Positions 8,052 to 15,712 of a DNA stretch of 64,000 nucleotides are shown piece by piece. Both the position numbers and the translations under genes were made by a program. Each line of letters starts with the position of its first letter. The stretch's first letter is position 1. The notes beneath the pieces are model-generated. The model saw nothing but the letters and a program-made list of their open reading frames with translations, did no database searches and was not told the origin of the DNA. Origin of the DNA: Bradyrhizobium xenonodulans (lineage in GTDB: Bacteria; Pseudomonadota; Alphaproteobacteria; Rhizobiales; Xanthobacteraceae); assembly GCF_027594865.1 (NCBI RefSeq), contig NZ_CP089391.1:4556501-4620500 (forward strand), given 5' to 3'.

Positions 8052-8261
8052 ATGCCGTATTTCACCTCGAAACAGACCCGCGACATTCGCATTTGCAAGG
8101 TGCTCGCAGACGTGTTTTGCGCACTGTTACTGCTAACGTTTTCAATTGTCTTCTTCGGCTGGCTCGGCGGCCTCATCGCCTTCATTATTGCCGAAGCCGG
8201 CCTACTCGCCGTTGACTGGCTTGTTCCTAGCGAGGACGACGCTGCTGCCGTAGTTCGCTGA
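8052..8261 (+). CDS. Small membrane protein
   Basis: A 69-residue protein with a good GGAGGA ribosome binding site 6-7 nt before the ATG. After a polar N-terminus (MPYFTSKQTRDIRICKVLAD) there are two hydrophobic segments, about residues 20-36 and 40-57, and an acidic tail. It is encoded against the surrounding late genes, so it is a moron-like cargo gene that may be expressed from the lysogen. Function unknown; holin-like topology is possible but it is not near lysis genes. Confidence 0.55.
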   Translation: MPYFTSKQTRDIRICKVLADVFCALLLLTFSIVFFGWLGGLIAFIIAEAGLLAVDWLVPSEDDAAAVVR

Positions 8262-8309
8262 TAGATCGGAGCATGAACGGCCGGTCGCCTGCCCCTGAAT
8301 CTGGATCAG

Positions 8310-8474
8310 ATGAGCCAAGAAGACGCCGAGCGATTCCGGGCCGAAGCCGAAGAATGCCGCCGACAAGCAGCAAAGGCGAGGACGTCAGCGGACAAGAAAG
8401 CGTGGCTGCGGCTTGCTGCCGACTGGATCAAGCTGGCAGAAGAGGCCACCGTTCGCCGGAGCCGATTTGACTAG
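8310..8474 (+). CDS. Small Bradyrhizobium-type hypothetical protein
   Basis: A 54-residue protein in a frame overlapping a longer spurious one. It starts MSQEDAERFRAEAEECRRQA, continues with DKKAWLRLAADWIKLAEEA and ends SRFD. This helical pattern (AEECRxQA...D..AWLxLAxDWxxLA) is that of a small protein family repeated many times in Bradyrhizobium genomes and usually carried alone in intergenic space. Function is unknown. Its presence on the plus strand inside the phage head module suggests a host gene picked up by the phage or an old insertion. Confidence 0.6.
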   Translation: MSQEDAERFRAEAEECRRQAAKARTSADKKAWLRLAADWIKLAEEATVRRSRFD

Positions 8475-8572
8475 GAGACGACAGCTCGTCCGGTTCGATT
8501 GACGTCCGATAACCGCCCTTAGCGGACTCCAGCACTCGAATGTCCATCCTGGTCGGCGTCAGCTTCTGATCT

Positions 8573-8929
8573 TTAGCAGGCCTGATCTTCGCAGCAGCTG
8601 GAGGCTCGCTGTAGCGGGCTGCAGCTCAAGGTCTTGATTTTTCCGGCATCATTAAAAGCCAAGTCCGCCTTCACTACATTTTCCTCGCAAATGTAGGAGA
8701 TCGTTGCCCCACCGCGCGAGGGCCGAAGATTGTCCAGCTCGGCAGCGGGGTATTTTTGCAGACGGGCAGCCCAGTAGCTTCGGAGGCCTTCTCTGCCGGT
8801 GATAACCAACCCGTCACAATCGCAGTACATCACGGCATCTTCGGCGTACATTTCGAGGATCGCTTCGATATCGCCGGCACGGTAGGCATCGAGCCAATCA
8901 ACGGCAGCGGCCATTGGGTCAAACGACAT
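8573..8929 (-). CDS. SnoaL/NTF2-like domain protein
   Basis: A 118-residue protein with the cone-shaped NTF2/SnoaL-like pattern: MAAAVDWLDAYRAGDIEAIL, then EMYAEDAVMYCDCDGLVITG, REGLRSYWAARL, and later beta strands (GATISYICEENVVKADLAF). Members include isomerases, hydrolases and pure binding proteins, so no reaction can be given. The C-terminus has an unusual pair of cysteines (SSCCEDQAC). It sits in the cargo stretch between the secreted hydrolase and the portal genes and is not a known structural protein. Confidence 0.6.
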   Translation of the reverse strand: MSFDPMAAAVDWLDAYRAGDIEAILEMYAEDAVMYCDCDGLVITGREGLRSYWAARLQKYPAAELDNLRPSRGGATISYICEENVVKADLAFNDAGKIKTLSCSPLQRASSCCEDQAC

Positions 8930-9103
8930 AGAAGCACCTCCAACCGCCAGAGCAGAGATTTGGCCGGGGTACCCAGCTAAGTCTCCTCACGAATCGAGCC
9001 GGAATTTTTGATGTTTTCACTTGGCCAAGCCCATATGCCGATCGCCATAGGGAACTTTTCCGGGCTCAAGCAATTCGCTGCCCCTCCCTGAGGGAGTGGA
9101 CCG

Positions 9104-10243
9104 CTAAACCCCGCTGAACGTCCCCTGCCAGATTCCGAAGGCCTTGTTGCCCATGTCGGTGTGCGCGACCAGGTTCCAATGGGTGCCGTCCCACCTGGTG
9201 TAGCTATCGGTGTCGAGCAGGAAGATCTTGACCTGGTCTCGCTTGGCGAGTTGCGCGTCGCGCACGGTCGTTGATGACGCGCCTCCCGTGGGGGACCGAA
9301 CCAAGATTGTTTTTGCGTCGGTCGCATAGCCGGGGATGTCCGCCGTAAACCGGGCATAGATGTTGTCGAGGTCGGTCGCGAATGCCGCTGCAGTCGCAAG
9401 GGCGATATCGTTCGTGCCAATATTATGGACGTGCGCGACAATCTTCGGAGTGGTGAGCAGCGCCATTCCCGCAACAATTCGAGCGCGGGCGCCGTTGGTG
9501 ATCGAAGCCGAATTTCCGTTGTAGGTGAGACCCTCCGTCGACGACCACGACAGAGTGCCGTTGTACTGACCCGACAAATCGACAGGGCCGAAGGCTGGGG
9601 CGGATCGACCGCCCGCGACGCCAACCTTGGACAGGAAGCCAGCAAAGGGGACGTACACGCCGGTTTCGATGCCGGTCCCAGTGATCAGGGTGTTGGCTCC
9701 GTTGAGGATCGACCCCGAGTTGAGCGTGTAAGTATTGCCGCCAGCCGAAGTCAGATTCGCGGCGGTCGCGGCATTTAGGCCTCGCGTTTGATACGAGCCG
9801 CTCGCAGCCTCTTTGATGATGTAAAGCGTATCGTTCGGGAACGCTGCGCGGAATAACGCGATAAACCCGATCTCAGTCCCAACCTTCCCCGTGTTGGCCC
9901 CGAAATCGACTCCCGTGATGGTGCCGGGCGTATAGGTGACGAACGCGCCGGCGATGTTGCGGACTTTGATTTTCGACGTCGGCACATAAGCCGCAACAGC
10001 CGCATTCTGATCCGTGGTGCTGAGCGTGCCTGCAGCCTGACTGTCGCCCGTAATCAGAAGGACGGGCGAATAAGCCAACGCGGGGCCACCGCCCCCAAAG
10101 ACAGCCACATCTTGCGGTAGCATCGTCGGCGCAAACGCGATCTGCTGTGCGCCAGCGCCGGCCGACGGCGCCGCCAGCGCGACGAGCAGCAGCGCCCAGC
10201 ACTTCGCGAGCGAGCCGCGCATCCTGTTTGCGATCGACGGCAT
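9104..10243 (-). CDS. Secreted SGNH/GDSL-type hydrolase
   Basis: A 379-residue protein with a Sec signal peptide: basic start MPSIANRMRGSLAKCW, hydrophobic core LLLVALAAP, probable cleavage after AGAGA near residue 32. The SGNH fold is supported by block I (LLITGDSQAAG, catalytic Ser), a HNIGTNDIAL segment and a block V-like DGTHWNLVAHTDMGNKA with the catalytic His. The family includes carbohydrate esterases and sialate-type O-acetylesterases; the substrate may be a surface polysaccharide (inference). An exported enzyme between terminase and portal genes is unusual. The longer upstream extension of the frame lies in the preceding gene and is discarded. Confidence 0.7.
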   Translation of the reverse strand: MPSIANRMRGSLAKCWALLLVALAAPSAGAGAQQIAFAPTMLPQDVAVFGGGGPALAYSPVLLITGDSQAAGTLSTTDQNAAVAAYVPTSKIKVRNIAGAFVTYTPGTITGVDFGANTGKVGTEIGFIALFRAAFPNDTLYIIKEAASGSYQTRGLNAATAANLTSAGGNTYTLNSGSILNGANTLITGTGIETGVYVPFAGFLSKVGVAGGRSAPAFGPVDLSGQYNGTLSWSSTEGLTYNGNSASITNGARARIVAGMALLTTPKIVAHVHNIGTNDIALATAAAFATDLDNIYARFTADIPGYATDAKTILVRSPTGGASSTTVRDAQLAKRDQVKIFLLDTDSYTRWDGTHWNLVAHTDMGNKAFGIWQGTFSGV

Positions 10244-10248
10244 GAGAA

Positions 10249-10842
10249 TCAATTCTGCAAGATTTCGAGCAGGATCGTGAACGTCTGTGCGTTGGTCGGC
10301 GCGTAAGCCGCGCGCGCCTCCAGCAATCCGTAAATCGCGGTCGTCCCGGAGTCGGGCACGCCGACGATGTAGCTGCCGCTGCTCGGGACCGCGATGCCCT
10401 TGGCGCCATCGGTGAACTGCCGGTCGAAGGTGACGTCCATCGACCCCATGTAGTTGGAATTCGTCGTCGACCAGGCGCCGTTGTCGCCGTTGGCGATCGT
10501 CGGGCTCTGGCGGTACAGATGCAGCCGGAACGAGGCATTGGTCAGCGTCGTGTTCGACGCGCTGATCCGCGCGCGCGGGATCAGGAACGACTTGTCGGCC
10601 TGCCGGGAGACCGCAAACGTGAGCGGCGCGCAGCCGCTTGCAGAGACGGTGGTCGACTGGCAGACGATGTCGCCGCTGGCATAAGCCGTGGTGTCCGCCG
10701 GCCGCGTGAAGGTGACGGCGGCAGTGTCGCCATAGCCGACCACCGAGGCCTGCGCCACAACGGACGTTGCCACGAAAGGCGACGCGCACAGCGACAGCGC
10801 GACCGCCAGCACGGCAGCGCCGTGGCCAAACAACTTGCTCAT
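10249..10842 (-). CDS. Phage protein with signal peptide
   Basis: A 197-residue beta-rich protein. The N-terminus is a clear signal peptide (MSKLFGHGAAVLAVALSLCA, then a hydrophobic run to about AQA-SVV at residue 32). The mature part (FTRPADTTAYASGDIVCQST, RLHLYRQSPTIANGDNG, YMGSMDVTFDRQF, and IYGLLEARAAYAPTNAQ) resembles a phage protein family of unknown function that, as far as I recall, usually has no signal peptide. It starts 2 bp after the terminase stop and is followed 5 bp later by the secreted SGNH hydrolase, so the two are probably made together. Confidence 0.6.
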   Translation of the reverse strand: MSKLFGHGAAVLAVALSLCASPFVATSVVAQASVVGYGDTAAVTFTRPADTTAYASGDIVCQSTTVSASGCAPLTFAVSRQADKSFLIPRARISASNTTLTNASFRLHLYRQSPTIANGDNGAWSTTNSNYMGSMDVTFDRQFTDGAKGIAVPSSGSYIVGVPDSGTTAIYGLLEARAAYAPTNAQTFTILLEILQN

Positions 10843-10844
10843 GG

Positions 10845-12824
10845 TCAGAAAACCCCTCGGCTGTGAATGGTCATGCCACGCTTTTTCGGCCTGCGGGTGA
10901 GCAGCGGCCGCACCGGCGCGGGCTCGGCGGCGGCGATCTTGACGGCATCCGGCGCAAGCAGGTCCGGCTGCTGCAGCACCTGCGGCACGCCGCGCTCTTT
11001 CGCGATGGCCGCCCATTGATCGGCAGTCAGGCGCGACAGGCCGAGATATTCGGCCATCGCCATCGCGTAGATCCGGCAGTCGAGCAGATGGTTCGGCCCG
11101 GTTTCCTGCCACTCCTTGACGGTGCGGCCGCGGCGGACCGTGGTCTTGAGATATTCCGCGGTCTGCTGCTTGAAATAGCGCTCGTCGCAGCCTGCGTGGT
11201 GGTGGCAGTAGCCGTCCGGATCCTGCTCGGCGCCGGCGCGGCGGCCGTCCTTGACCAGGTTGGAATAGAACGTCGCCTTGAGCGCCCACGTGCCGACCGG
11301 CCAGAGCGTGGCGCCCTTCTTGATTTTCTTGCCCGACAGCTTGATGTCGACCTGGATCGGCGTGCCGATCGCCGGCGCGCTCCAGCCCGACACGCCCTTG
11401 ATGGCGAAGGCGCGGGCGCGGCCGCGGCAGAACCGGTAGACCTGGTTGGCGCGACCGCCGTCGCCGGCGTCGATCGCCATGCAATCGACCAGGCGGGTGC
11501 CGCCGAACGCGTCCGGGAATTTCTGGTCGTACAGCTTCTCGAGCTTGGCGAAGGCGCCGCCCTTGTGGTCGGTGGTGTCGCCCTCGAGGAAGTCGTGCAC
11601 CACGCTCCAGGACTCGCCGTTCGAGGCGAACGCGACACCCTCGACCCAGATTCCGGTATGCTGTACGTCCGCGCCCATCACGAACAGCAAGCCGCGCGCC
11701 GGAACGTGGCCCTGCTTGTAGTCCTCGCGGCGCGCGAGCAGCCGGTCGAACTCCGGCGCCTCGCCCTTCAGCTCGAACGGCAGCCCCAGCGTCAGATTCC
11801 AGAACGCCTTGAGCTTGATCGGATTGTCGCCGGCCGCGACGTACTCTTTCGCGATCTCGTCCCACGGCACGAACGGCGACGACAGCGCGTCGAAATGATA
11901 GCTCTTGTAACGCCCCTCGCCCGGCGCGGTCGCAACCCAGCGCCCCGTCGCATAGACCGCGAATTTTTGCCAGCCCTCGATCACTACGCCGCAGCACGGC
12001 GGAATGTAGCGCGCCCGGTACGGCGGCTTTGGATCGAACTCGAAATGACGGTTCTTTTCCGACCACTCGAACTGCAGATTGTCGTCGTCGCAATGCGGGC
12101 AGACCATCGTCCAGCGTCGCTGGTCGCCTGCCTCGAACTTGGACTCGATCGACGAGGCGCCCTTGATGGTCGGCGTCGAGAAATAGGCGCGCTTCCACGT
12201 GCCGGAGCGCAGGAACGAGATTTGCCGCGCCCGGATCATGTCGAGCGGGTCGCCCTGGTCGTTCAGATCGGCCGGATATTCGTCGATCTCGTCGCACAGC
12301 GCTTTCTTGATTGTCTTGGAGCGCAGATCCGCAGTCGAGGACGCCAACGACAGGAACAGCGAGCAGTCCGGCGAGAACTTTTTCTCGTAGGTTTTCGACG
12401 CGTTACCCGCGCGCGCGGTCTGCGGAAAGACCTTCTTGCGCATGATCGGCGACAATTCGAGCGCGCGGCCGAGCTTCTGCGAGTTGAAGTCGCCGAGGGC
12501 CGAGTCGGTCGGCTGCACGATCATCATGTCGCAGGGGTCGCGGTCGATCGAATGGCAGGCCGCGATCTGCAGCAGCGTGGTGAAGGCCGATTGCGCCGAC
12601 TTCATCACCGCGATTTCGTTGTCGGGCGCGTCCGGGCCGAGCGCGTCGAGCGGCTCGACCAGGTGCGGCGTGCGCGACAGGTCGATCAGCTGGCTCTTGC
12701 GCTCGCCGTCCGGCAGGAAAAAATGCTGGTTGGCCCACGCCGACGGCGTGATCGGTGCCGGCGGCGAGAACACGGCCGCGAAGATGCCGGCGATGATCGG
12801 GAGGGCGCGCGGAATCGTTTTCAT
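10845..12824 (-). CDS. Terminase large subunit, gpA family
   Basis: A 659-residue packaging motor/nuclease of the lambda gpA family. A Walker A-like segment MKSAQSAFTTLL lies near residue 75; Walker B is KKALCDEIDEYP near residue 168. A zinc-ribbon-like CPHCDDDN...PPCCG occurs at about 243-277. The nuclease domain has the acidic strand VMGADVQHTGIWVEG and later VDCMAIDAGDGG with a HHHAGCDERYF segment. Length matches the family (about 640-670). The start at 12824 overlaps the small-subunit stop by 4 nt. It cuts concatemers and pumps DNA through the portal. Confidence 0.92.
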   Translation of the reverse strand: MKTIPRALPIIAGIFAAVFSPPAPITPSAWANQHFFLPDGERKSQLIDLSRTPHLVEPLDALGPDAPDNEIAVMKSAQSAFTTLLQIAACHSIDRDPCDMMIVQPTDSALGDFNSQKLGRALELSPIMRKKVFPQTARAGNASKTYEKKFSPDCSLFLSLASSTADLRSKTIKKALCDEIDEYPADLNDQGDPLDMIRARQISFLRSGTWKRAYFSTPTIKGASSIESKFEAGDQRRWTMVCPHCDDDNLQFEWSEKNRHFEFDPKPPYRARYIPPCCGVVIEGWQKFAVYATGRWVATAPGEGRYKSYHFDALSSPFVPWDEIAKEYVAAGDNPIKLKAFWNLTLGLPFELKGEAPEFDRLLARREDYKQGHVPARGLLFVMGADVQHTGIWVEGVAFASNGESWSVVHDFLEGDTTDHKGGAFAKLEKLYDQKFPDAFGGTRLVDCMAIDAGDGGRANQVYRFCRGRARAFAIKGVSGWSAPAIGTPIQVDIKLSGKKIKKGATLWPVGTWALKATFYSNLVKDGRRAGAEQDPDGYCHHHAGCDERYFKQQTAEYLKTTVRRGRTVKEWQETGPNHLLDCRIYAMAMAEYLGLSRLTADQWAAIAKERGVPQVLQQPDLLAPDAVKIAAAEPAPVRPLLTRRPKKRGMTIHSRGVF

Positions 12825-13417
12825 GACGTCACTTCCTCCTTTCCGGTCTCATCCTCGGCGGCCACAATCCGCATGTTCTGCTCGAGGGCCGCCCGAATGT
12901 TGCGCGCCATGTTCTTCAGCGCCTGGCGGACGCCAGGGATGCCGTCCCTTGCGAGCGCGGCGGCCACGTCGTCGGCGAAATTCGGCAGGCCTTCCAGCTC
13001 ACGGACGATGACCGCCGCGCACTTTTCCATCGAGCGCGTGACGTCATCGGTCTTTAGAAGCTTGCCAACCCGCTGCTCGTATTCGAGCTCGGCCGTGCGC
13101 CCCCTGTAGAACTCTGTTTGAGCCCGGAACTTGGTGAGATACTGAACCGAGCTATCCTGTGCGGCACCGGAGCCGGCGCGGCTACCAAAGGTCGGATCAA
13201 CATCATCGTTGACGTCCGCCGGCTCTTCCGACCTGATCCGCTCGCGGGTCTCGCCAAGCGCAAAGTCGGCCGCAGCCGGATCGATCATACGCTTACCGTC
13301 AGCGCCGATCTTGAACGCGCTCGCCGGAATTTTGCCGGCGCTGATCAACTTCGTGATGGCCGGCCGCGAGACGCCCCGATGGCGCGCGTACTCAGCCTGG
13401 GTCATCAACTGGTCCAT
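12821..13417 (-). CDS. Terminase small subunit, Nu1-like
   Basis: A 198-residue protein. The N-terminal winged-helix motif (MTQAEYARHRGVSRPAITKL, then ISAGKIPASAFKIGADGKRM) is that of phage DNA-packaging protein Nu1, which recognises cos sites. The C-terminal half is helical and charged. It starts 5 bp after the methyltransferase stop and is coupled to the large subunit. ATG 13417 is preferred; an in-frame GTG directly before it is the only close alternative. Confidence 0.75.
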   Translation of the reverse strand: MDQLMTQAEYARHRGVSRPAITKLISAGKIPASAFKIGADGKRMIDPAAADFALGETRERIRSEEPADVNDDVDPTFGSRAGSGAAQDSSVQYLTKFRAQTEFYRGRTAELEYEQRVGKLLKTDDVTRSMEKCAAVIVRELEGLPNFADDVAAALARDGIPGVRQALKNMARNIRAALEQNMRIVAAEDETGKEEVTS

Positions 13418-13422
13418 CACGA

Positions 13423-14763
13423 TCACGCCGCCGCGCGCACACCGCGCGTGATAGCGACCTCCTGAAACGTGTGGCCATCGCCATCCAGGATGGCGACGCC
13501 GCCCGTAAAATCCTGCCAACGCTTCACGGCCACATCGACGTAAAGCGGGTTCAGCTCCATGGCAAAGGCACGACGACCGGCGACATGAGCAGCGATGATG
13601 GTGGAACCTGAGCCATCGAAGGGCTCATAGATCGCATCGCCGACGCGCGAATTGTTCACGATTGGCCGGCGCATGCATTCGATCGGCTTCTGCGTGCCGT
13701 GGCCGGTGTCGTTCTTGACCATCGGGATCTCCCACACGGTCGACTGCTTGCGGCCGCCGCGCCACTGCGCGGTCGCCTTGTCCTTAACGGCATAGCTTCC
13801 GATTTCGTGATCGTCCTCGAACCGCTCGTTCTGCCAGTTGTCGTCCTCACCATCCTTGGCGACGTAGAACGCCGGCTCGTGCTTCCAATGATAGGCGCCG
13901 CGGCCGATCGCCATCTTGTTCTTCACCCACACGATCTGCGCTTTGAGCTTCAGGCCCGCGTCCTCGAGCGAGCGCTGGACCGTCGCCGAATGCATTCCGC
14001 CATGCCAGACGTAGGCGACAGCGCCAGGAAACAGGCGCCAGGCCTCGGTCCAATCGGCGATGTCGTCGTTAAGCACCTTGCCGGCCGCCGCGCCGGCGCC
14101 GTTGAGGCCGGCCGCCTGGCGCCAGGACGGGTCGTAGTTCACGCCGTAGGGCGGATCGGTCACCATCAGGCGCGGCTTTTCGCCGGCGAGCAGCGCCGCG
14201 ACATCCTCCGGGTTCGTCGACGACCCGCAGCGCAGCCGGTGATGGCCGCCGAGAAGCCAGGTGTCGCCGGGGCGAGAGACGGCCACCTTTGCCGGCTCCG
14301 AAGGCGCGTCTAGCTCCGTGCGCCCCGGTGAGCCGCCGTGGGCCCCTTTGAGCAGTCGCTCGATGTCCTTGGTGGCGAAGCCGACCACCTCCAGCTCGAA
14401 CTTGACGCCGGCGGCCTTCAGGAACGCCAATTCCTTGGCGAGCAGGTCCTCGTTCCAGGTCGCATCCTCGGCGATCCGGTTGTCGGCCATGGTGTAGGCT
14501 CGACGCTTCGCCTCCGACATCGCCGGCAGGACTAGGACGGGCACCTCGGACAGGCCGAGCAGTTTCGCGGCCGCCAACCGACCATGGCCGGCGACGATCA
14601 TTCCCTCCGGATCGACCAAGATCGGCGCGTTGAAGCCGAACGCCTTGATCGAGGCGACGATCTTCGCGACCTGCTCGGGAGAATGCATCCGCGCATTGCC
14701 CTCGAACGGCACGATGGTGCCGAGCTGGCGATATTCGAAGCGGCTGCGTTCTAGCTGGTCCAA
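13423..14763 (-). CDS. ParB-domain DNA adenine methyltransferase
   Basis: A 446-residue fusion. Residues 8-110 are a ParB/Srx-like domain (FNAPILVDPEGMIVAGHGRL). Residues 165-430 are an N6-adenine/N4-cytosine methyltransferase with catalytic DPPYGVNYD and the AdoMet motif EPFDGSGSTIIAAHVAGRRA, the latter C-terminal to DPPY (beta-class order), with GTQKPIECMRRPI between. It is the first gene of the late operon, directly before the terminase, a common place for such enzymes in temperate phages. Methylation could protect phage DNA from restriction or mark packaging or regulatory sites. Four GTTAAC sites lie just upstream of its start. Confidence 0.88.
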   Translation of the reverse strand: MDQLERSRFEYRQLGTIVPFEGNARMHSPEQVAKIVASIKAFGFNAPILVDPEGMIVAGHGRLAAAKLLGLSEVPVLVLPAMSEAKRRAYTMADNRIAEDATWNEDLLAKELAFLKAAGVKFELEVVGFATKDIERLLKGAHGGSPGRTELDAPSEPAKVAVSRPGDTWLLGGHHRLRCGSSTNPEDVAALLAGEKPRLMVTDPPYGVNYDPSWRQAAGLNGAGAAAGKVLNDDIADWTEAWRLFPGAVAYVWHGGMHSATVQRSLEDAGLKLKAQIVWVKNKMAIGRGAYHWKHEPAFYVAKDGEDDNWQNERFEDDHEIGSYAVKDKATAQWRGGRKQSTVWEIPMVKNDTGHGTQKPIECMRRPIVNNSRVGDAIYEPFDGSGSTIIAAHVAGRRAFAMELNPLYVDVAVKRWQDFTGGVAILDGDGHTFQEVAITRGVRAAA

Positions 14764-14780
14764 CGGAAAAACACCCCTCT

Positions 14781-14818
14781 GTTAACTGCGAGGTGTTAAC
14801 CGCGTTAACCGTGTTAAC
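14781..14818. repeat. Four GTTAAC palindromes before the late operon
   Basis: GTTAAC occurs at 14781-14786, 14795-14800, 14804-14809 and 14813-14818; the last three are spaced exactly 9 bp. They lie 18-55 bp upstream of the first late gene. They could be an operator, a late-promoter element or target sites of the adjacent methyltransferase (inference). Confidence 0.6.
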
Positions 14819-14907
14819 CTAAGTTTTGGACCCCTCCGGCTAGCGAAACGGCGCGGTCCGAATTACCCGCGGGCGAGTTTGAAACGCCAGAGGGACCCAT
14901 CGACCCA

Positions 14908-14946
14908 AATAAAAAAGGGGCGAGGCCGATCGCTCGACCCCGCCCC
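14908..14946 (-). terminator. Rho-independent terminator before the late operon
   Basis: In the minus-strand transcript a 9-bp stem with one G-U pair is formed by 14946-14938 and 14925-14917, loop of 12 nt, followed by TTTTTTATTT (14916-14907). It ends transcription coming from the early operon and the NusG-like gene, about 150 bp before the first late gene. Confidence 0.75.
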
Positions 14947-14953
14947 GTGCAAG

Positions 14954-15047
14954 TCTAGGGAGGAAACGCCCAAGGAGGGCAGCGGCAGCGCATCTCCGAA
15001 CTGCCGCACACCCTAGATATGCGAAAGCCCGGCGCGATGGCCGGGCT
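14954..15047 (-). ncRNA. Structured RNA region between early and late operons
   Basis: In this gene-free stretch, an 8-bp stem AGCCCGGC/GCCGGGCT (15026-15033 with 15040-15047) is followed by a nested structure: outer stem CCCTAGA (15011-15017) with TCTAGGG (14954-14960), inner stem CTGCCG (15001-15006) with CGGCAG (14983-14988). Together with the terminator just beyond, this looks like either a small phage RNA or a leader recognised by an antiterminator. The role is inferred; no known RNA family was recognised. Confidence 0.35.
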
Positions 15048-15124
15048 GGTCTGTCTTACGCTTCGCGCGTCTACCTGGAATCAGGTGCTGCGCATCTGGC
15101 TGTTGAGCCTGACATCGAACAACC

Positions 15125-15712
15125 TCAGCCGCGTGGCGTACTGGCGATCGGTTCGATCTGCATCTCATCCATTTGGAGCGAGACGCTGCGCTTGAACGCG
15201 TCGATGAGAACAGTGAGTCGCCCCCTTGAGTCAAGCCGTGCCACCCTGCCGACGAATGATGAGAACGGACCATCCACCACCCTGATGGCCTCGCCGACCT
15301 TCAGCTTGCCGCGATGACCACGTTGCGAGCGCGGCGTGTTGAGGTAGGCCTCGATACCGCGCAACGTCGCCATATCGCCAGGAGACAGCTGCGCGAGGCA
15401 CTCGCCAATGCGATGAAAACCATCGACACCGGGGAACGACAGCATCTGGTCGCTCGTCTCGGTGGACGGCACGAAGATCAAACCTGGCACAAGCGGTCGA
15501 ACGATACGACGGCCAAGATGCGGCCTGCGCGCAGCTGCTCCCGTCGAGCGGTTCACGTGCCTAACCTCGATCGGATACCAGCCGGAAAGGCCGTAGTAGC
15601 CGAACCACCGCATGACCGTGGACTCGCGGCCCGGATAGACGTCGAGCAGATACCAGCAACTCGGCACAGGCTCGGCCGCGAGCAATTCCCCCCGTTGCAG
15701 CTGCATGTTCAT
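15125..15712 (-). CDS. NusG-like transcription antitermination factor
   Basis: A 195-residue protein with the two-domain layout of NusG/RfaH. The N-terminal NGN-like domain starts CWYLLDVYPGRESTVMRWFG (about residues 19-38) and includes the basic strand RRIVRPLVPGLIFVPS. A KOW domain near residue 135 reads KVGEAIRVVDGPFSSFVGRV and ends VLIDAFKRSVSLQMDEMQI, as in NusG. It is the last gene of the early operon (start at 15712 overlaps the previous stop by 4 nt), directly upstream of a terminator and the late operon, so it probably acts as the late-gene antiterminator. Confidence 0.8.
   Translation of the reverse strand: MNMQLQRGELLAAEPVPSCWYLLDVYPGRESTVMRWFGYYGLSGWYPIEVRHVNRSTGAAARRPHLGRRIVRPLVPGLIFVPSTETSDQMLSFPGVDGFHRIGECLAQLSPGDMATLRGIEAYLNTPRSQRGHRGKLKVGEAIRVVDGPFSSFVGRVARLDSRGRLTVLIDAFKRSVSLQMDEMQIEPIASTPRG

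Noticed and set aside
8977..9645. A 222-codon minus-strand frame overlapping the SGNH hydrolase
   Set aside because: Ser/Arg-rich shadow of the hydrolase gene; the 8930-9103 part alone shows no gene.
10767..13109. A 780-codon plus-strand open frame
   Set aside because: It lies wholly opposite the terminase genes and has no family pattern; long antisense frames are expected in this GC-rich codon usage.
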